Assembly (NCBI GenBank): GCA_034420695.1
Contig: DAOULB010000018.1
Coordinates: 124,001-188,000, forward strand
Direction: 5' to 3'
Origin: Io17-Chloro-G2 sp034420695
Lineage (GTDB): Bacteria > Chloroflexota > Dehalococcoidia > Lucifugimonadales > UBA3495
DNA length: 64,000 nucleotides
Shown here: piece after piece, positions 1 to 7,356 of the stretch
How the letters are laid out: every line of letters starts with the position of its first letter
Position numbering within the stretch: position 1 is the stretch's first letter
Translations under genes and position numbers: made by a program
The notes under the pieces: generated by a model
The model's input: the letters and a program-made list of their open reading frames with translations, nothing else
The model's database searches: none
What the model was told of the DNA's origin: nothing

Positions 1-1010
1 AAGGAGCGGGCATCCCTGTCATTGGCCTGCAGGCGGTTGAACACCCACTCCACCGCGTTGGTGCTGGCGAAAATTGTCCATCGGAACTGGTCCAGTGACA
101 GCAGTGCACGGTCCAATGCTCCGTAGTCATCCAGGGGTTCAACTTGTATGGCCGGCAGCTCCACGGGTTCCGCACCCTGCTCTTCCAAGAGCCGGACCAG
201 TTGGGATGCCTGGGTCCGGGAGCGGGTGATGAGTATCCGCTTGCCTGACAGGGGCCGGTGGTCAAACCAGCCAATGGACTCCCGCAGACCCACGACCGGC
301 CCGAGAACCGTGGCCACCGGCGGCTTCAAACCGGCCTCTTCTCCCTTCCCGGCTATGTCCTGCAGCGTGCCGGTGACTACCTTCTGCTTGCTCCAAGTTC
401 CCCATTGAATCATGGCTGCGGGAGTGTCCGGGTCCATGCCGTGGCGCTGCAGTTCTTCAGCGATGCGGCCAATCACAGCCAGCCCCATCATCACGACCAA
501 GGTGCCGCCAGCTTTGGCAAGCAGGTCCCAGCGAACTGAAGAATTGCTCTTGGAAGGGTCCTCACTGCCGCTGACCACGGTGAAGGTGGTTGCCAAGCCC
601 CTGTGGGTTACCGGTATTCCGGCGTAGGAAGCTGCGGCCACCGCGGAGGTAACGCCTGGCACAATTTCGAATGGGACAGCGGCTTGGGCCAAGGACAAAG
701 CTTCTTCGCCGCCGCGGCCAAAGACGTAGGGGTCGCCTCCCTTGAGACGAACTACAGTATTTCCCGCCTTGGCCCGCTCCACCAGCAGGTCGTTTATCTG
801 GTCCTGGCTCAGGGCTTGGCGGCCGCGTTCCTTTCCGACGAAGACCAGTTCCGCAGATTCAGCGGCATGGCAGAGAAGGGACGGGTTGAGCAGCCGGTCG
901 TAAATCACCACTTGGGCACGTTGCAGGCACTCCCTGCCCTTCAGCGTAAGCAGCCCCGGGTCTCCGGGCCCGGCGCCGACCAAGTAAACTTTTCCGCTGT
1001 TTTCAGGCAT
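1..1010 (-). CDS. cobA-hemD: Uroporphyrinogen-III C-methyltransferase / uroporphyrinogen-III synthase fusion (partial)
   Basis: The reading frame starts with ATG at 1010 (MPENSGKVYLVGAGPGDPG) and runs off the left window edge, so the C-terminus is missing. The first ~240 residues are a SUMT domain: the VGAGPGDPGLLT nucleotide-binding start, VRLKGGDPYVFGRGGEE and VVMMGL motifs are all visible. This domain methylates uroporphyrinogen III to precorrin-2. From about residue 260 the sequence changes to a HemD-type domain (LSGKRILITRSRTQASQL, then FASTNAVEWVF), which cyclises hydroxymethylbilane to uroporphyrinogen III. Such fusions are known in Firmicutes and Chloroflexota. It is the last visible gene of the minus-strand tetrapyrrole operon, 58 bases after hemC. 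Confidence 0.93.
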   Translation of the reverse strand, partial: MPENSGKVYLVGAGPGDPGLLTLKGRECLQRAQVVIYDRLLNPSLLCHAAESAELVFVGKERGRQALSQDQINDLLVERAKAGNTVVRLKGGDPYVFGRGGEEALSLAQAAVPFEIVPGVTSAVAAASYAGIPVTHRGLATTFTVVSGSEDPSKSNSSVRWDLLAKAGGTLVVMMGLAVIGRIAEELQRHGMDPDTPAAMIQWGTWSKQKVVTGTLQDIAGKGEEAGLKPPVATVLGPVVGLRESIGWFDHRPLSGKRILITRSRTQASQLVRLLEEQGAEPVELPAIQVEPLDDYGALDRALLSLDQFRWTIFASTNAVEWVFNRLQANDRDARS

Positions 1011-1068
1011 GAAACTCTTGTAAGCGGACTTCAGGGTTAAGCAGGCTAGTTCCTTGGGCCGGACGTGC

Positions 1069-2001
1069 CTAGGCCGAGGCCAGCAGGGCCCGGCCGCCTC
1101 TTTCCAGCAACGCCATGTAGGCGTCCCCGGCAAGCTGCAGCGGGTCTCGAGGCAGGCCTTGAATCTTGGCCCGGAAGCATTTCTTCCCGTCGCCGGAGGC
1201 GAGGAATATGGTCAGAAGCAGGTTGTCCCCGGTAGAGCGGGCGTAAGCTCCAACGGGCAGGGTGCAACCCCCGCCCAGTTTCTCCAGGAAGGCCCGTTCC
1301 GCGGTAACGGCGTACCTGGTGGCGGTGTCCTCCACTGGCCGGACCAATTCCAGCATAGCGGAGTCGCCCTCCCGGACTTGCACTGCCAGGGCACCCTGGC
1401 CCGGCGGCGGCACGAACTCTTGGGCGGAAAGATATTCAGCGATCGCGCCCGTCTGTTCCAAGCGGATCAGCCCGGCGGCGGCAAGAACTGCTCCGTCGTA
1501 GTCCGGGCCGGAGGCCTTTTCCAAGCGGGTGGAAACGTTTCCCCGCAAGGGCAGGACTTCCGCCTGCGGGCAGAGTTCCATCAACTGGGACCGCCGTCGT
1601 GGACTGCTGGTGCCGATCCTGGCCCCTTGGGGCAGTTGATCCAAGGGACAGTTCCATCGGTTGACCAGCACGTCCCGGGGGTCCGTCCGTTTAACCACCG
1701 CTCCTATCGTCAACCCTTGGGGAAGAATTGTGGGCAGGTCCTTGAGGCTGTGGACAGCCAGGTCCACGTTGCCGGCAATCAGCTCCTGCTCGATTTCTTT
1801 GACGAAGACGCCCTGTCCGATGTCCGGGGGCAAGTCTGGCAGCGGGGCGTTCCCGTGCAGGTCTCCTCCCGTGCGGACGGTGACCACTTGAAACTCTACC
1901 CCGGGGTGAGCCGCCCGGAGCAGTTTCAACGCCTCTTCTGTCTGGACCAAGGCCAGGGCGCTTCCCCGGGTGCCAACCATTACCGCTTTATTTGTGCTCA
2001 A
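1069..2001 (-). CDS. hemC: Porphobilinogen deaminase (hydroxymethylbilane synthase)
   Basis: This 310-residue protein has the usual family length. It joins four porphobilinogen units into hydroxymethylbilane. Visible hallmarks are VGTRGSALAL at the N-terminus, AVHSLKDLP, the arginine-rich TSSPRRRSQL, PLRGNVSTRL, and LGGGCTLPVGA, where Cys246 is the expected attachment site of the dipyrromethane cofactor. The start is TTG at 2001 behind a weak GGATGAGAA. An in-frame ATG at 1980 would remove residues just before the conserved VGTRGS and is less likely. The gene lies between precorrin-2 dehydrogenase and cobA-hemD, so the operon covers porphobilinogen to siroheme and beyond. Confidence 0.96.
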   Translation of the reverse strand: MSTNKAVMVGTRGSALALVQTEEALKLLRAAHPGVEFQVVTVRTGGDLHGNAPLPDLPPDIGQGVFVKEIEQELIAGNVDLAVHSLKDLPTILPQGLTIGAVVKRTDPRDVLVNRWNCPLDQLPQGARIGTSSPRRRSQLMELCPQAEVLPLRGNVSTRLEKASGPDYDGAVLAAAGLIRLEQTGAIAEYLSAQEFVPPPGQGALAVQVREGDSAMLELVRPVEDTATRYAVTAERAFLEKLGGGCTLPVGAYARSTGDNLLLTIFLASGDGKKCFRAKIQGLPRDPLQLAGDAYMALLERGGRALLASA

Positions 2002-2086
2002 TTCTCATCCCAAAAGACTTCCAGCGGCCGCGTGTCCCAGGCCCTAGAGGTAGATGACGGACTGGTTCGAGCCAGGTCCCTGTCGG

Positions 2087-2809
2087 TCAGGCTCTCGCCG
2101 GACGGGCTGTCGTGTCCGGGGCGGTGGTCAAACATCCCTGCGCCTGGCACCTTTCCAGGGTGGGGCAAAGCCAGGGAGCGGTGTTGTCCAAAAGGTTGCA
2201 CAGCAGTTCGTCGAAGGCCTCTTCTTCCTTGCCGTCCTGGGCCAGCTTGAGCAGGCCTTCGGTCAAGGAGCACTGCCAGCGCTGCGCGTCCACCAATGCT
2301 CCCCTTTTCTTGACTTCCCTCCGGGCCCGGGAGAGCACTTGGGCCAAGTCCGCCCATTCGAGAGCCGGGTGGTTGGCCAGGGACTCCCGGAGCTTCCGTG
2401 CCAACGCCGGGCTGGCCCCTCCGGTGGAGATGGCCAAGGTCACCGATCCCCGTTCGACCACAGATGGCGCTATGAAGCCGCACAACTCGGGGTCGTCCAC
2501 AACGTTTAGAATCACGCCGAGGCGCTCTGCTTCCCCGGCGATCTGACGGTTGACGTCCCTGTCGTCGGTAGCAGCAATGCCCAAGTGGACACCCTGCAAG
2601 TCACCGGACTGGTATTCCCGCGGCTCCCACTGCACCTTCCCCCGGCCTGCCAGAGTCTCTATTGCCGGAGTGACCTGGGGGCTGATCACGGTCACAAGGG
2701 CTCCGGTCTCTATGAGCTTGACCAGCTTTCCCTCTGCCACCGCGCCGCCCCCGAACACAGCACAACAGCGGCCCGCCAAATTCAGATATACAGGATAGTA
2801 TTTCTCCAC
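2087..2809 (-). CDS. Precorrin-2 dehydrogenase / sirohydrochlorin ferrochelatase (Met8/CysG N-terminal type)
   Basis: A Rossmann NAD-binding segment (AVFGGGAVAEGKLVKLIETGA) and the family signatures IAATDDRDVNRQIAGEA, NVVDDPELCGFIAPSVVERG and AISTGGASPALARKLRE identify the enzyme that oxidises precorrin-2 to sirohydrochlorin, and in bifunctional members inserts iron to give siroheme. I chose GTG at 2809 because GGAG lies nine bases upstream and the protein then begins at the conserved KYYPVYLNLAGR. A longer open frame to 2953 overlaps the preceding gene. The product is 240 residues. It follows the siroheme decarboxylase gene by 31 bases in the same operon. Confidence 0.93.
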   Translation of the reverse strand: MEKYYPVYLNLAGRCCAVFGGGAVAEGKLVKLIETGALVTVISPQVTPAIETLAGRGKVQWEPREYQSGDLQGVHLGIAATDDRDVNRQIAGEAERLGVILNVVDDPELCGFIAPSVVERGSVTLAISTGGASPALARKLRESLANHPALEWADLAQVLSRARREVKKRGALVDAQRWQCSLTEGLLKLAQDGKEEEAFDELLCNLLDNTAPWLCPTLERCQAQGCLTTAPDTTARPARA

Positions 2810-2840
2810 CGAAGTATCTCCGAGTTCAAGGCCGGCCGTT

Positions 2841-3911
2841 TCAGCCGGCTGCCCCGGTTCCGGTTGCCAGGCTGGTATAGCCGGCGCTTTCCAAAGAGCG
2901 GTACTCGTCATAGTCCGGCACGAAGTACCGGACCCGGGTCTTCTTGTATTCACGGGTGCTGTAAAGCATCAGCCTGTCTTCAATGCCGGTAGCCTCGGCA
3001 ATTTCGGCTTCTATGGCCTCGCAGCCCTCGGCGTTGGTGGCGTGCACCATGGTGAAGTGGGTGTAGGGCCAGTCCGGGAAGGTGGGCCGCTGGTAGCAGT
3101 GGGTCACCGCGGAATGCCCGGCCATGATCATGCCCACCTCATCTGACCGCTCCTCGGGCACCTTCCATACGATCATGGCGTTGGCCCGGAAACCGGAACG
3201 GCGGTGGTGCAGCACGGCGCTGTAGCGGCGCATCAGCCGCCGCTCTTGGAAGTCGGCAGCCTGCTGAAAGAGTCCTTCGGTGGTAAGTCCCAGCCGCTGG
3301 GCGATGGGATCGAAGGGCCTCGAGACCAGCGCCAAGTCTTCCTGCATTTCGCGAATAATCTCTTTCTCTTCTTCGCTCACCGGTTGGGCCTGGTTCCAGG
3401 TCTTGGCTGCCTCCTGGTCGTAGCCGTCTGGACTGTAGTTGAAGGAAGAACCTTTCTGCTTGACCATGTCGAAGTTGACGCCAATCTTAAAGAACCGGAT
3501 GGTTGGCATCACCCGGACGTTTAGGGCGCCGGTCCTTTGCGCCATCACCTGTACCGTGGTCTCCAAGTCGTGGTCGGGGGGCACTGCCAGGGTGAACCAA
3601 AGGTTGTAGTAGGAGCCTTCCCGGGCGTAATTGTGGCTGACCCCGGGGTGCTTGTTAATTTCCAACGCGCCCTTGTGCAGGGCCTCGGGCTCAAAGGCCA
3701 TGGCCACCAATGTGGTCTTGTAGCCCAGCCGGCGGGTGTCAAAGATGGCGCTTATCTGCCGCAATACGTTCTGCTGCTTCAGCGTAGTCAAACGCTGCAG
3801 GACCTCGTCCTCTTCGATGCCGAGTTCCTGGCCCAAGGCCATGTAAGGCTGCTCAACCAAGGGAAAGGGCCCCTGTATGAGGTTCAGCAGTTTTCGGTCT
3901 ATCAGGTCCAT
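2841..3911 (-). CDS. Fused siroheme decarboxylase (AhbA-AhbB / NirD-L-like), two AsnC-type halves
   Basis: The 356-residue product has two tandem AsnC/Lrp-like halves. The first begins MDLIDRKLLNLIQGPFPLVEQPY, and the second begins near residue 185 (SEEEKEIIREMQEDLALVSRPF). Each half has a winged-helix part followed by a RAM-like part (FDTRRLGYKTTLVAMAF; VLHHRRSGFRANAMIVW). This arrangement matches siroheme decarboxylases AhbA/AhbB and NirD-L, which remove two acetate side chains from siroheme to make didecarboxysiroheme for the alternative heme or heme d1 pathway. ATG at 3911 has GGGAG seven bases upstream. The gene starts one base after the MerR gene's stop codon, so the two are probably translationally coupled. 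Confidence 0.88.
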   Translation of the reverse strand: MDLIDRKLLNLIQGPFPLVEQPYMALGQELGIEEDEVLQRLTTLKQQNVLRQISAIFDTRRLGYKTTLVAMAFEPEALHKGALEINKHPGVSHNYAREGSYYNLWFTLAVPPDHDLETTVQVMAQRTGALNVRVMPTIRFFKIGVNFDMVKQKGSSFNYSPDGYDQEAAKTWNQAQPVSEEEKEIIREMQEDLALVSRPFDPIAQRLGLTTEGLFQQAADFQERRLMRRYSAVLHHRRSGFRANAMIVWKVPEERSDEVGMIMAGHSAVTHCYQRPTFPDWPYTHFTMVHATNAEGCEAIEAEIAEATGIEDRLMLYSTREYKKTRVRYFVPDYDEYRSLESAGYTSLATGTGAAG

Positions 3912-3912
3912 G

Positions 3913-4590
3913 TCAACTCCCGTTTCGGGCGGATGGGGCTGGCCCGGTTTGGAGGCCCGGCAGCGGCCCCGGCTGGCGTTTTCCGTAGGCTTCGACCACT
4001 CCCAGCAGGACCTTGTCGGCCAGTTCCAGTATGCGGTTCCAAGAAGTATGCGAAGCGGCGTCAAGCACCGTGTTGCGGAAGAAAATGAATGCTTGGACCG
4101 TATCGGCCAGCGGCACTGACCGTTCGGCCATGGCCATACCGTACTCCCGGCCCAACACCAGGGATTCCTCCACCGCCTGCTGGCGCCGGCGGCCGCCTTG
4201 GCCCTCTTGGGCCAACAAGGAGAGAAGGCGGCGGCCGAACAACCTCATCCGGTCCCGGCCCTCCTCTTCCACGCCCTGGAACCAAGACTGTTGGGACACG
4301 CTCTCCTGGTTCAGGCCTCTACGGATGCGGCGGAGAGCCATGCCTTCCAAGGCTCCGGCAGCCCCGGCCAAGCCGCCGGCTGAGCTCCCGTTGGGAGGAT
4401 CGCGCCGCTTTTCCACCAAGGCGGTCAAATCTTCCCTAAGGAACCGGCGGTGTCCACCCGGCGTTCGATAAACTCTAAGGTGCCCGTTGTCGGCCCAGTG
4501 CCTGAGGGTACCCTCGTTTACCTCCAGTATGCGGGAGGCCTCCCCTAGGGAGACCCATCTGCCGGGTTCTTCTACAGAGACGTCAACCAT
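3913..4590 (-). CDS. MerR/excisionase-type regulator with C-terminal helical domain
   Basis: Residues ~10-60 form a MerR-like winged helix (WVSLGEASRILEVNEGTLRHW, then RVYRTPGGHRRFLREDL). The ~150-residue C-terminus is predicted helical and Arg-rich and is not a B12- or metal-binding domain that I recognise. It weakly resembles globin-like or RsbR-type sensor domains. As first gene of the tetrapyrrole operon, and one base from the siroheme decarboxylase start, it is the likely operon regulator. A tandem 10-bp repeat lies 18 bases upstream of its ATG. Its ligand cannot be read from the sequence; heme or a porphyrin is a guess from context. Confidence 0.8.
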   Translation of the reverse strand: MVDVSVEEPGRWVSLGEASRILEVNEGTLRHWADNGHLRVYRTPGGHRRFLREDLTALVEKRRDPPNGSSAGGLAGAAGALEGMALRRIRRGLNQESVSQQSWFQGVEEEGRDRMRLFGRRLLSLLAQEGQGGRRRQQAVEESLVLGREYGMAMAERSVPLADTVQAFIFFRNTVLDAASHTSWNRILELADKVLLGVVEAYGKRQPGPLPGLQTGPAPSARNGS

Positions 4591-4607
4591 TGAACCTGCC
4601 GAGAAAT

Positions 4608-4627
4608 CTATGTAAAACTATGTAAAT
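4608..4627 (-). promoter_or_regulatory. Tandem 10-bp direct repeat, candidate operator
   Basis: The plus strand reads CTATGTAAAA at 4608-4617 and CTATGTAAAT at 4618-4627, a direct repeat with exactly one helical turn of spacing. It sits in the AT-rich gap between the divergent MerR gene and sulfite oxidase gene, 18 bases from the MerR start. Autoregulation by the MerR protein is an inference. Confidence 0.4.
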
Positions 4628-4807
4628 CTACCAATTTGCTTTGACGCCGAAACAGAGATTATCACAGGCGCGAAGCCCGGTCAAGGAAGCAGTCCCAATG
4701 TTCCACACGCCGTAATGGACCCTTCTCCAGCCAAGTCGAAGTGGACGAGTTGGAGTAAAATGGTTGCCGCCGTCCCCGCAATATCGGAGGACTTTTTTGG
4801 AGGAGAA

Positions 4808-5893
4808 ATGGAAAGCGAATCTTCAACGTTGGTTACCGTTGCCGAAGACCCATTGTGTAAGGAGGCCAGCCTGCCATCGCTGGCCGAATGGATAACGCCG
4901 ACCAACCGTTTCTATGTTCGCAACCATTTTTCCAATGTTCCGGTCTTGGACTCCTCGTCATGGCGTCTGGAAGTTGATGGCCAAGTAGAGAGCACCCTGA
5001 GCCTTACCCTTGACGACGTTAAGCAGTTGCCCGCAAGAGAGATGGCAATCACCATGGAGTGCGCCGGAAACAGCCGGTCTTACGTAACGCCACCCGCTGA
5101 GGGGCTGGCATTCCACCACGGGGCGGTAAGCACGGCAATGTGGAAGGGCGCTGCGCTGAAGGACGTGCTGGAGCGGGCGGGCATCCGGGAATCTGCCATT
5201 GCTGCTGTCTTCGAAGGTGCCGACCGGGGCACTGAAGAGGAGGACGGCGTTGCTTTTGAACTCAGTTACCGCCGCAGCCTTCCCATAGCCAAGGCCCTGG
5301 ACGGCAACACCCTGCTGGCTTATGAAATGAACGGCCAACCCCTGACCCAAGACCACGGATTCCCGCTGCGGCTGGTGGTGCCTTCTTGGTACGGTATGGC
5401 TTCGGTGAAGTGGCTGACCCGCATCAACCTGACCGGCCAAGCCTTTGACGGATTCTTCCAGCAGCGCCGCTACATCATGATCAACGAAGGCCAGGAAGAC
5501 AGCTTGGAAAGGGAACCGGTGACCGAGTTGAGGGTCAAATCGTTGATTGTGAGCCCCCGCCACGGGGAGGTCATCAACGATTCCAGCTACGCCATAAGGG
5601 GATTCGCTTGGACCGGGCAGGGTGAGATCGCCGGGGTGGAGGTGAGCGCCGACGGTGGACGCACCTGGCAGGAGGCGGCTCTCTTGGGCGAATCCGCGCC
5701 AAATGCTTGGCGGGAATGGAGGCTGGACTGGGCTACCCCGGCTCCCGGCCACTACGTTTTGAAGTCCCGGGCCACCGATACCGCAGGAAATACCCAGCCC
5801 GAGGCTATTCCTTGGAACTTCCGGGGCTACGCCAACAACTCGATCCACACCATAGCGGTGGAGGTGCCGGCCCTCCGGCCTATCCCCTCCTAG
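4808..5893 (+). CDS. Sulfite oxidase family molybdenum-cofactor protein
   Basis: This 361-residue protein has the Moco-binding oxidoreductase core. The motif TMECAGNSR contains Cys85 (numbered from the chosen start), the expected molybdenum-ligating cysteine. HHGAVSTAMWKGAALKDVL and GFPLRLVVPSWYGMASVKWL are further family blocks. Residues from ~265 form the Ig-like dimerisation domain (GEIAGVEVSADGGRTWQEA, then DTAGNTQPE). ATG at 4808 follows GGAGGAG closely; upstream in-frame ATGs at 4715 and 4760 lack such a site. I see no twin-arginine signal or heme domain, so the electron acceptor and cell location are open. Sulfite is the likely but unproven substrate. The gene is divergent from the tetrapyrrole operon. 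Confidence 0.88.
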   Translation: MESESSTLVTVAEDPLCKEASLPSLAEWITPTNRFYVRNHFSNVPVLDSSSWRLEVDGQVESTLSLTLDDVKQLPAREMAITMECAGNSRSYVTPPAEGLAFHHGAVSTAMWKGAALKDVLERAGIRESAIAAVFEGADRGTEEEDGVAFELSYRRSLPIAKALDGNTLLAYEMNGQPLTQDHGFPLRLVVPSWYGMASVKWLTRINLTGQAFDGFFQQRRYIMINEGQEDSLEREPVTELRVKSLIVSPRHGEVINDSSYAIRGFAWTGQGEIAGVEVSADGGRTWQEAALLGESAPNAWREWRLDWATPAPGHYVLKSRATDTAGNTQPEAIPWNFRGYANNSIHTIAVEVPALRPIPS

Positions 5894-5976
5894 CTCCCCA
5901 GCCGGCCGGCTTGAGCAAAGGGCGGTCCTATTCCGGGAATGTCTCTCTCCTTCCGACCTCGGAGTTTAGCCCCGGC

Positions 5977-6930
5977 CTAGAACCACTGTGCCTTGTCCAC
6001 CACGTTGCGCAGGGGCTCCCCGGCGTCGAAGCGCTTGCAATTGTCTATGAACAGGTCGGTGCGGCGCTGGTCCAAGTAGGGCCCGTCGCCAGCCACGTGG
6101 GGCGTCAGCAGCACATTGGGCAACCGCCAGAGAGGATGCCCCACGGGCAGGGGTTCGACTTGATACACGTCCAAGCCGGCGCCTCCAATCCGGCCTTCCT
6201 GCAAAGCAGCCGTCAGGTCGTCCAGTACTACGGTGGCGCCACGGCCTATGTTGATGAAGAAGGCCGTCTCTTTCATCAACCGGAACTTGGCGGCATCGAA
6301 CATTCCCTGGGTGGCCGGGGTCTGGGGCACGGTGACAATGACGAAGTCTCCCCTGGGCAGGACCGCTTCCAAGTCTTCCGGCCGGTGAAGCTCGGCGACC
6401 CCTGGCGGAGGGCCGGGAGCCCTGGGGTCCACTGCCAGGACCGTCATGCCGAACTCGGCGCACAGCCGGGCCGTTTCCCCGCCGATGCCGCCAACTCCCA
6501 CTATCACTGCGGTGGCGTCGGGCAGGTGGACCGAGGTGTCGTGACGCTGCCATACGCCGGCAATCTGCTGGGGAATATAGAGCTGGAACCCACGGGCGAA
6601 GGCCAGCACGAAGGCCATGATATGGGCGCTAATGTGGTCGTTGTAGATTTCCCTGGTGTTGGTCACCACCATTTGGCTTTCGATGAGGCGCTGGTGGTAG
6701 TAGCCGGGCGGGGGACCGGCCAGTGGGCAGGCGATCCAGCGCAGGTTGCGGGCCCGCTCGAATAGCTCAGGGACTATGTCGCCAAAGGCGGCGTCGGCGT
6801 CGCCAATGACCTCCATGGCCTCGCCCACAGTAGGGCAGAGCTGCACGTCGATGCCGGGAATGGCCTCCCTGAGCTTGTCCGGCCAGTCCTCCTGGTAGTT
6901 GGGAGGGCAAATCACCAGCTTGAATGCCAT
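5977..6930 (-). CDS. D-2-hydroxyacid dehydrogenase family protein
   Basis: The product is 317 residues, usual for NAD(P)-dependent 2-hydroxyacid dehydrogenases. The dinucleotide-binding loop reads VGVGGIGGETARLC near residue 145. The catalytic Arg lies in NIGRGATV, the Glu in YQVEPLPVG and the His in LTPHVAG, so the active site looks complete. These enzymes interconvert 2-oxo acids and D-2-hydroxy acids; the substrate cannot be told. It starts three bases after the stop of the PIN-domain gene and is probably co-transcribed with it and the TPR gene. Confidence 0.9.
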   Translation of the reverse strand: MAFKLVICPPNYQEDWPDKLREAIPGIDVQLCPTVGEAMEVIGDADAAFGDIVPELFERARNLRWIACPLAGPPPGYYHQRLIESQMVVTNTREIYNDHISAHIMAFVLAFARGFQLYIPQQIAGVWQRHDTSVHLPDATAVIVGVGGIGGETARLCAEFGMTVLAVDPRAPGPPPGVAELHRPEDLEAVLPRGDFVIVTVPQTPATQGMFDAAKFRLMKETAFFINIGRGATVVLDDLTAALQEGRIGGAGLDVYQVEPLPVGHPLWRLPNVLLTPHVAGDGPYLDQRRTDLFIDNCKRFDAGEPLRNVVDKAQWF

Positions 6931-6933
6931 TTT

Positions 6934-7350
6934 CTAACCCTCCCGCAGCAGAGCGACAAACCCGGCCTGCATGAAATCCTGATCGTACGCCAGTGCCTCT
7001 CGGATGTGCCGTTCTTCCATCAGTACAAAACTGGCGCAGTCGGTTACACTCCATCGCTGGTCCAAGCGGGAAGCGTACCGGTTGATTGCATCGTCGAATT
7101 GGCCGCTGGTCTGAGCCACCACTTCCACGCCGGGGTCTGACTTAAGGTCTCTTACTGCCTTAGAGGTAAGCTCGCGGGTGTGTTCGCCCTCTTTGCTAAC
7201 AAAATTCAGCAGTTCAACCAACACCATTTCAGTAGTGACGATCTGACAAGGACCCAATTGCCTGATCACCGCCTCAGCTTTCTGGTGCCATTGATCGTGT
7301 GGATTCAGCAAGGCAATCCAGTAGCCGGCATCGGCGAAGACTCTCTTCAC
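6934..7350 (-). CDS. PIN-domain ribonuclease, putative toxin
   Basis: This 138-residue protein has the four-acid PIN pattern: Asp7 in VFADAGYWIALL, Glu46 in MVLVELLNF, Asp104 in SVTDCASF, and Asp123/Asp125 in ALAYDQDF. Length and architecture match VapC-like toxins, which cleave RNA. No separate small antitoxin gene precedes it. Instead, six bases upstream lies a TPR gene whose C-terminal ~40 residues may serve that purpose. The hydroxyacid dehydrogenase follows three bases downstream. Toxin activity is inferred from family membership. Confidence 0.85.
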   Translation of the reverse strand: MKRVFADAGYWIALLNPHDQWHQKAEAVIRQLGPCQIVTTEMVLVELLNFVSKEGEHTRELTSKAVRDLKSDPGVEVVAQTSGQFDDAINRYASRLDQRWSVTDCASFVLMEERHIREALAYDQDFMQAGFVALLREG

Positions 7351-7356
7351 TGCTGA

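Noticed and set aside
2002..2086. tRNA-like GGTTCGAGCC sequence
   Set aside because: No cloverleaf arms could be paired around it, and it lies in the short gap of the tetrapyrrole operon.
1054..2250. 398-residue plus-strand open frame
   Set aside because: It is a shadow of hemC and precorrin-2 dehydrogenase, both with intact family motifs on the other strand.
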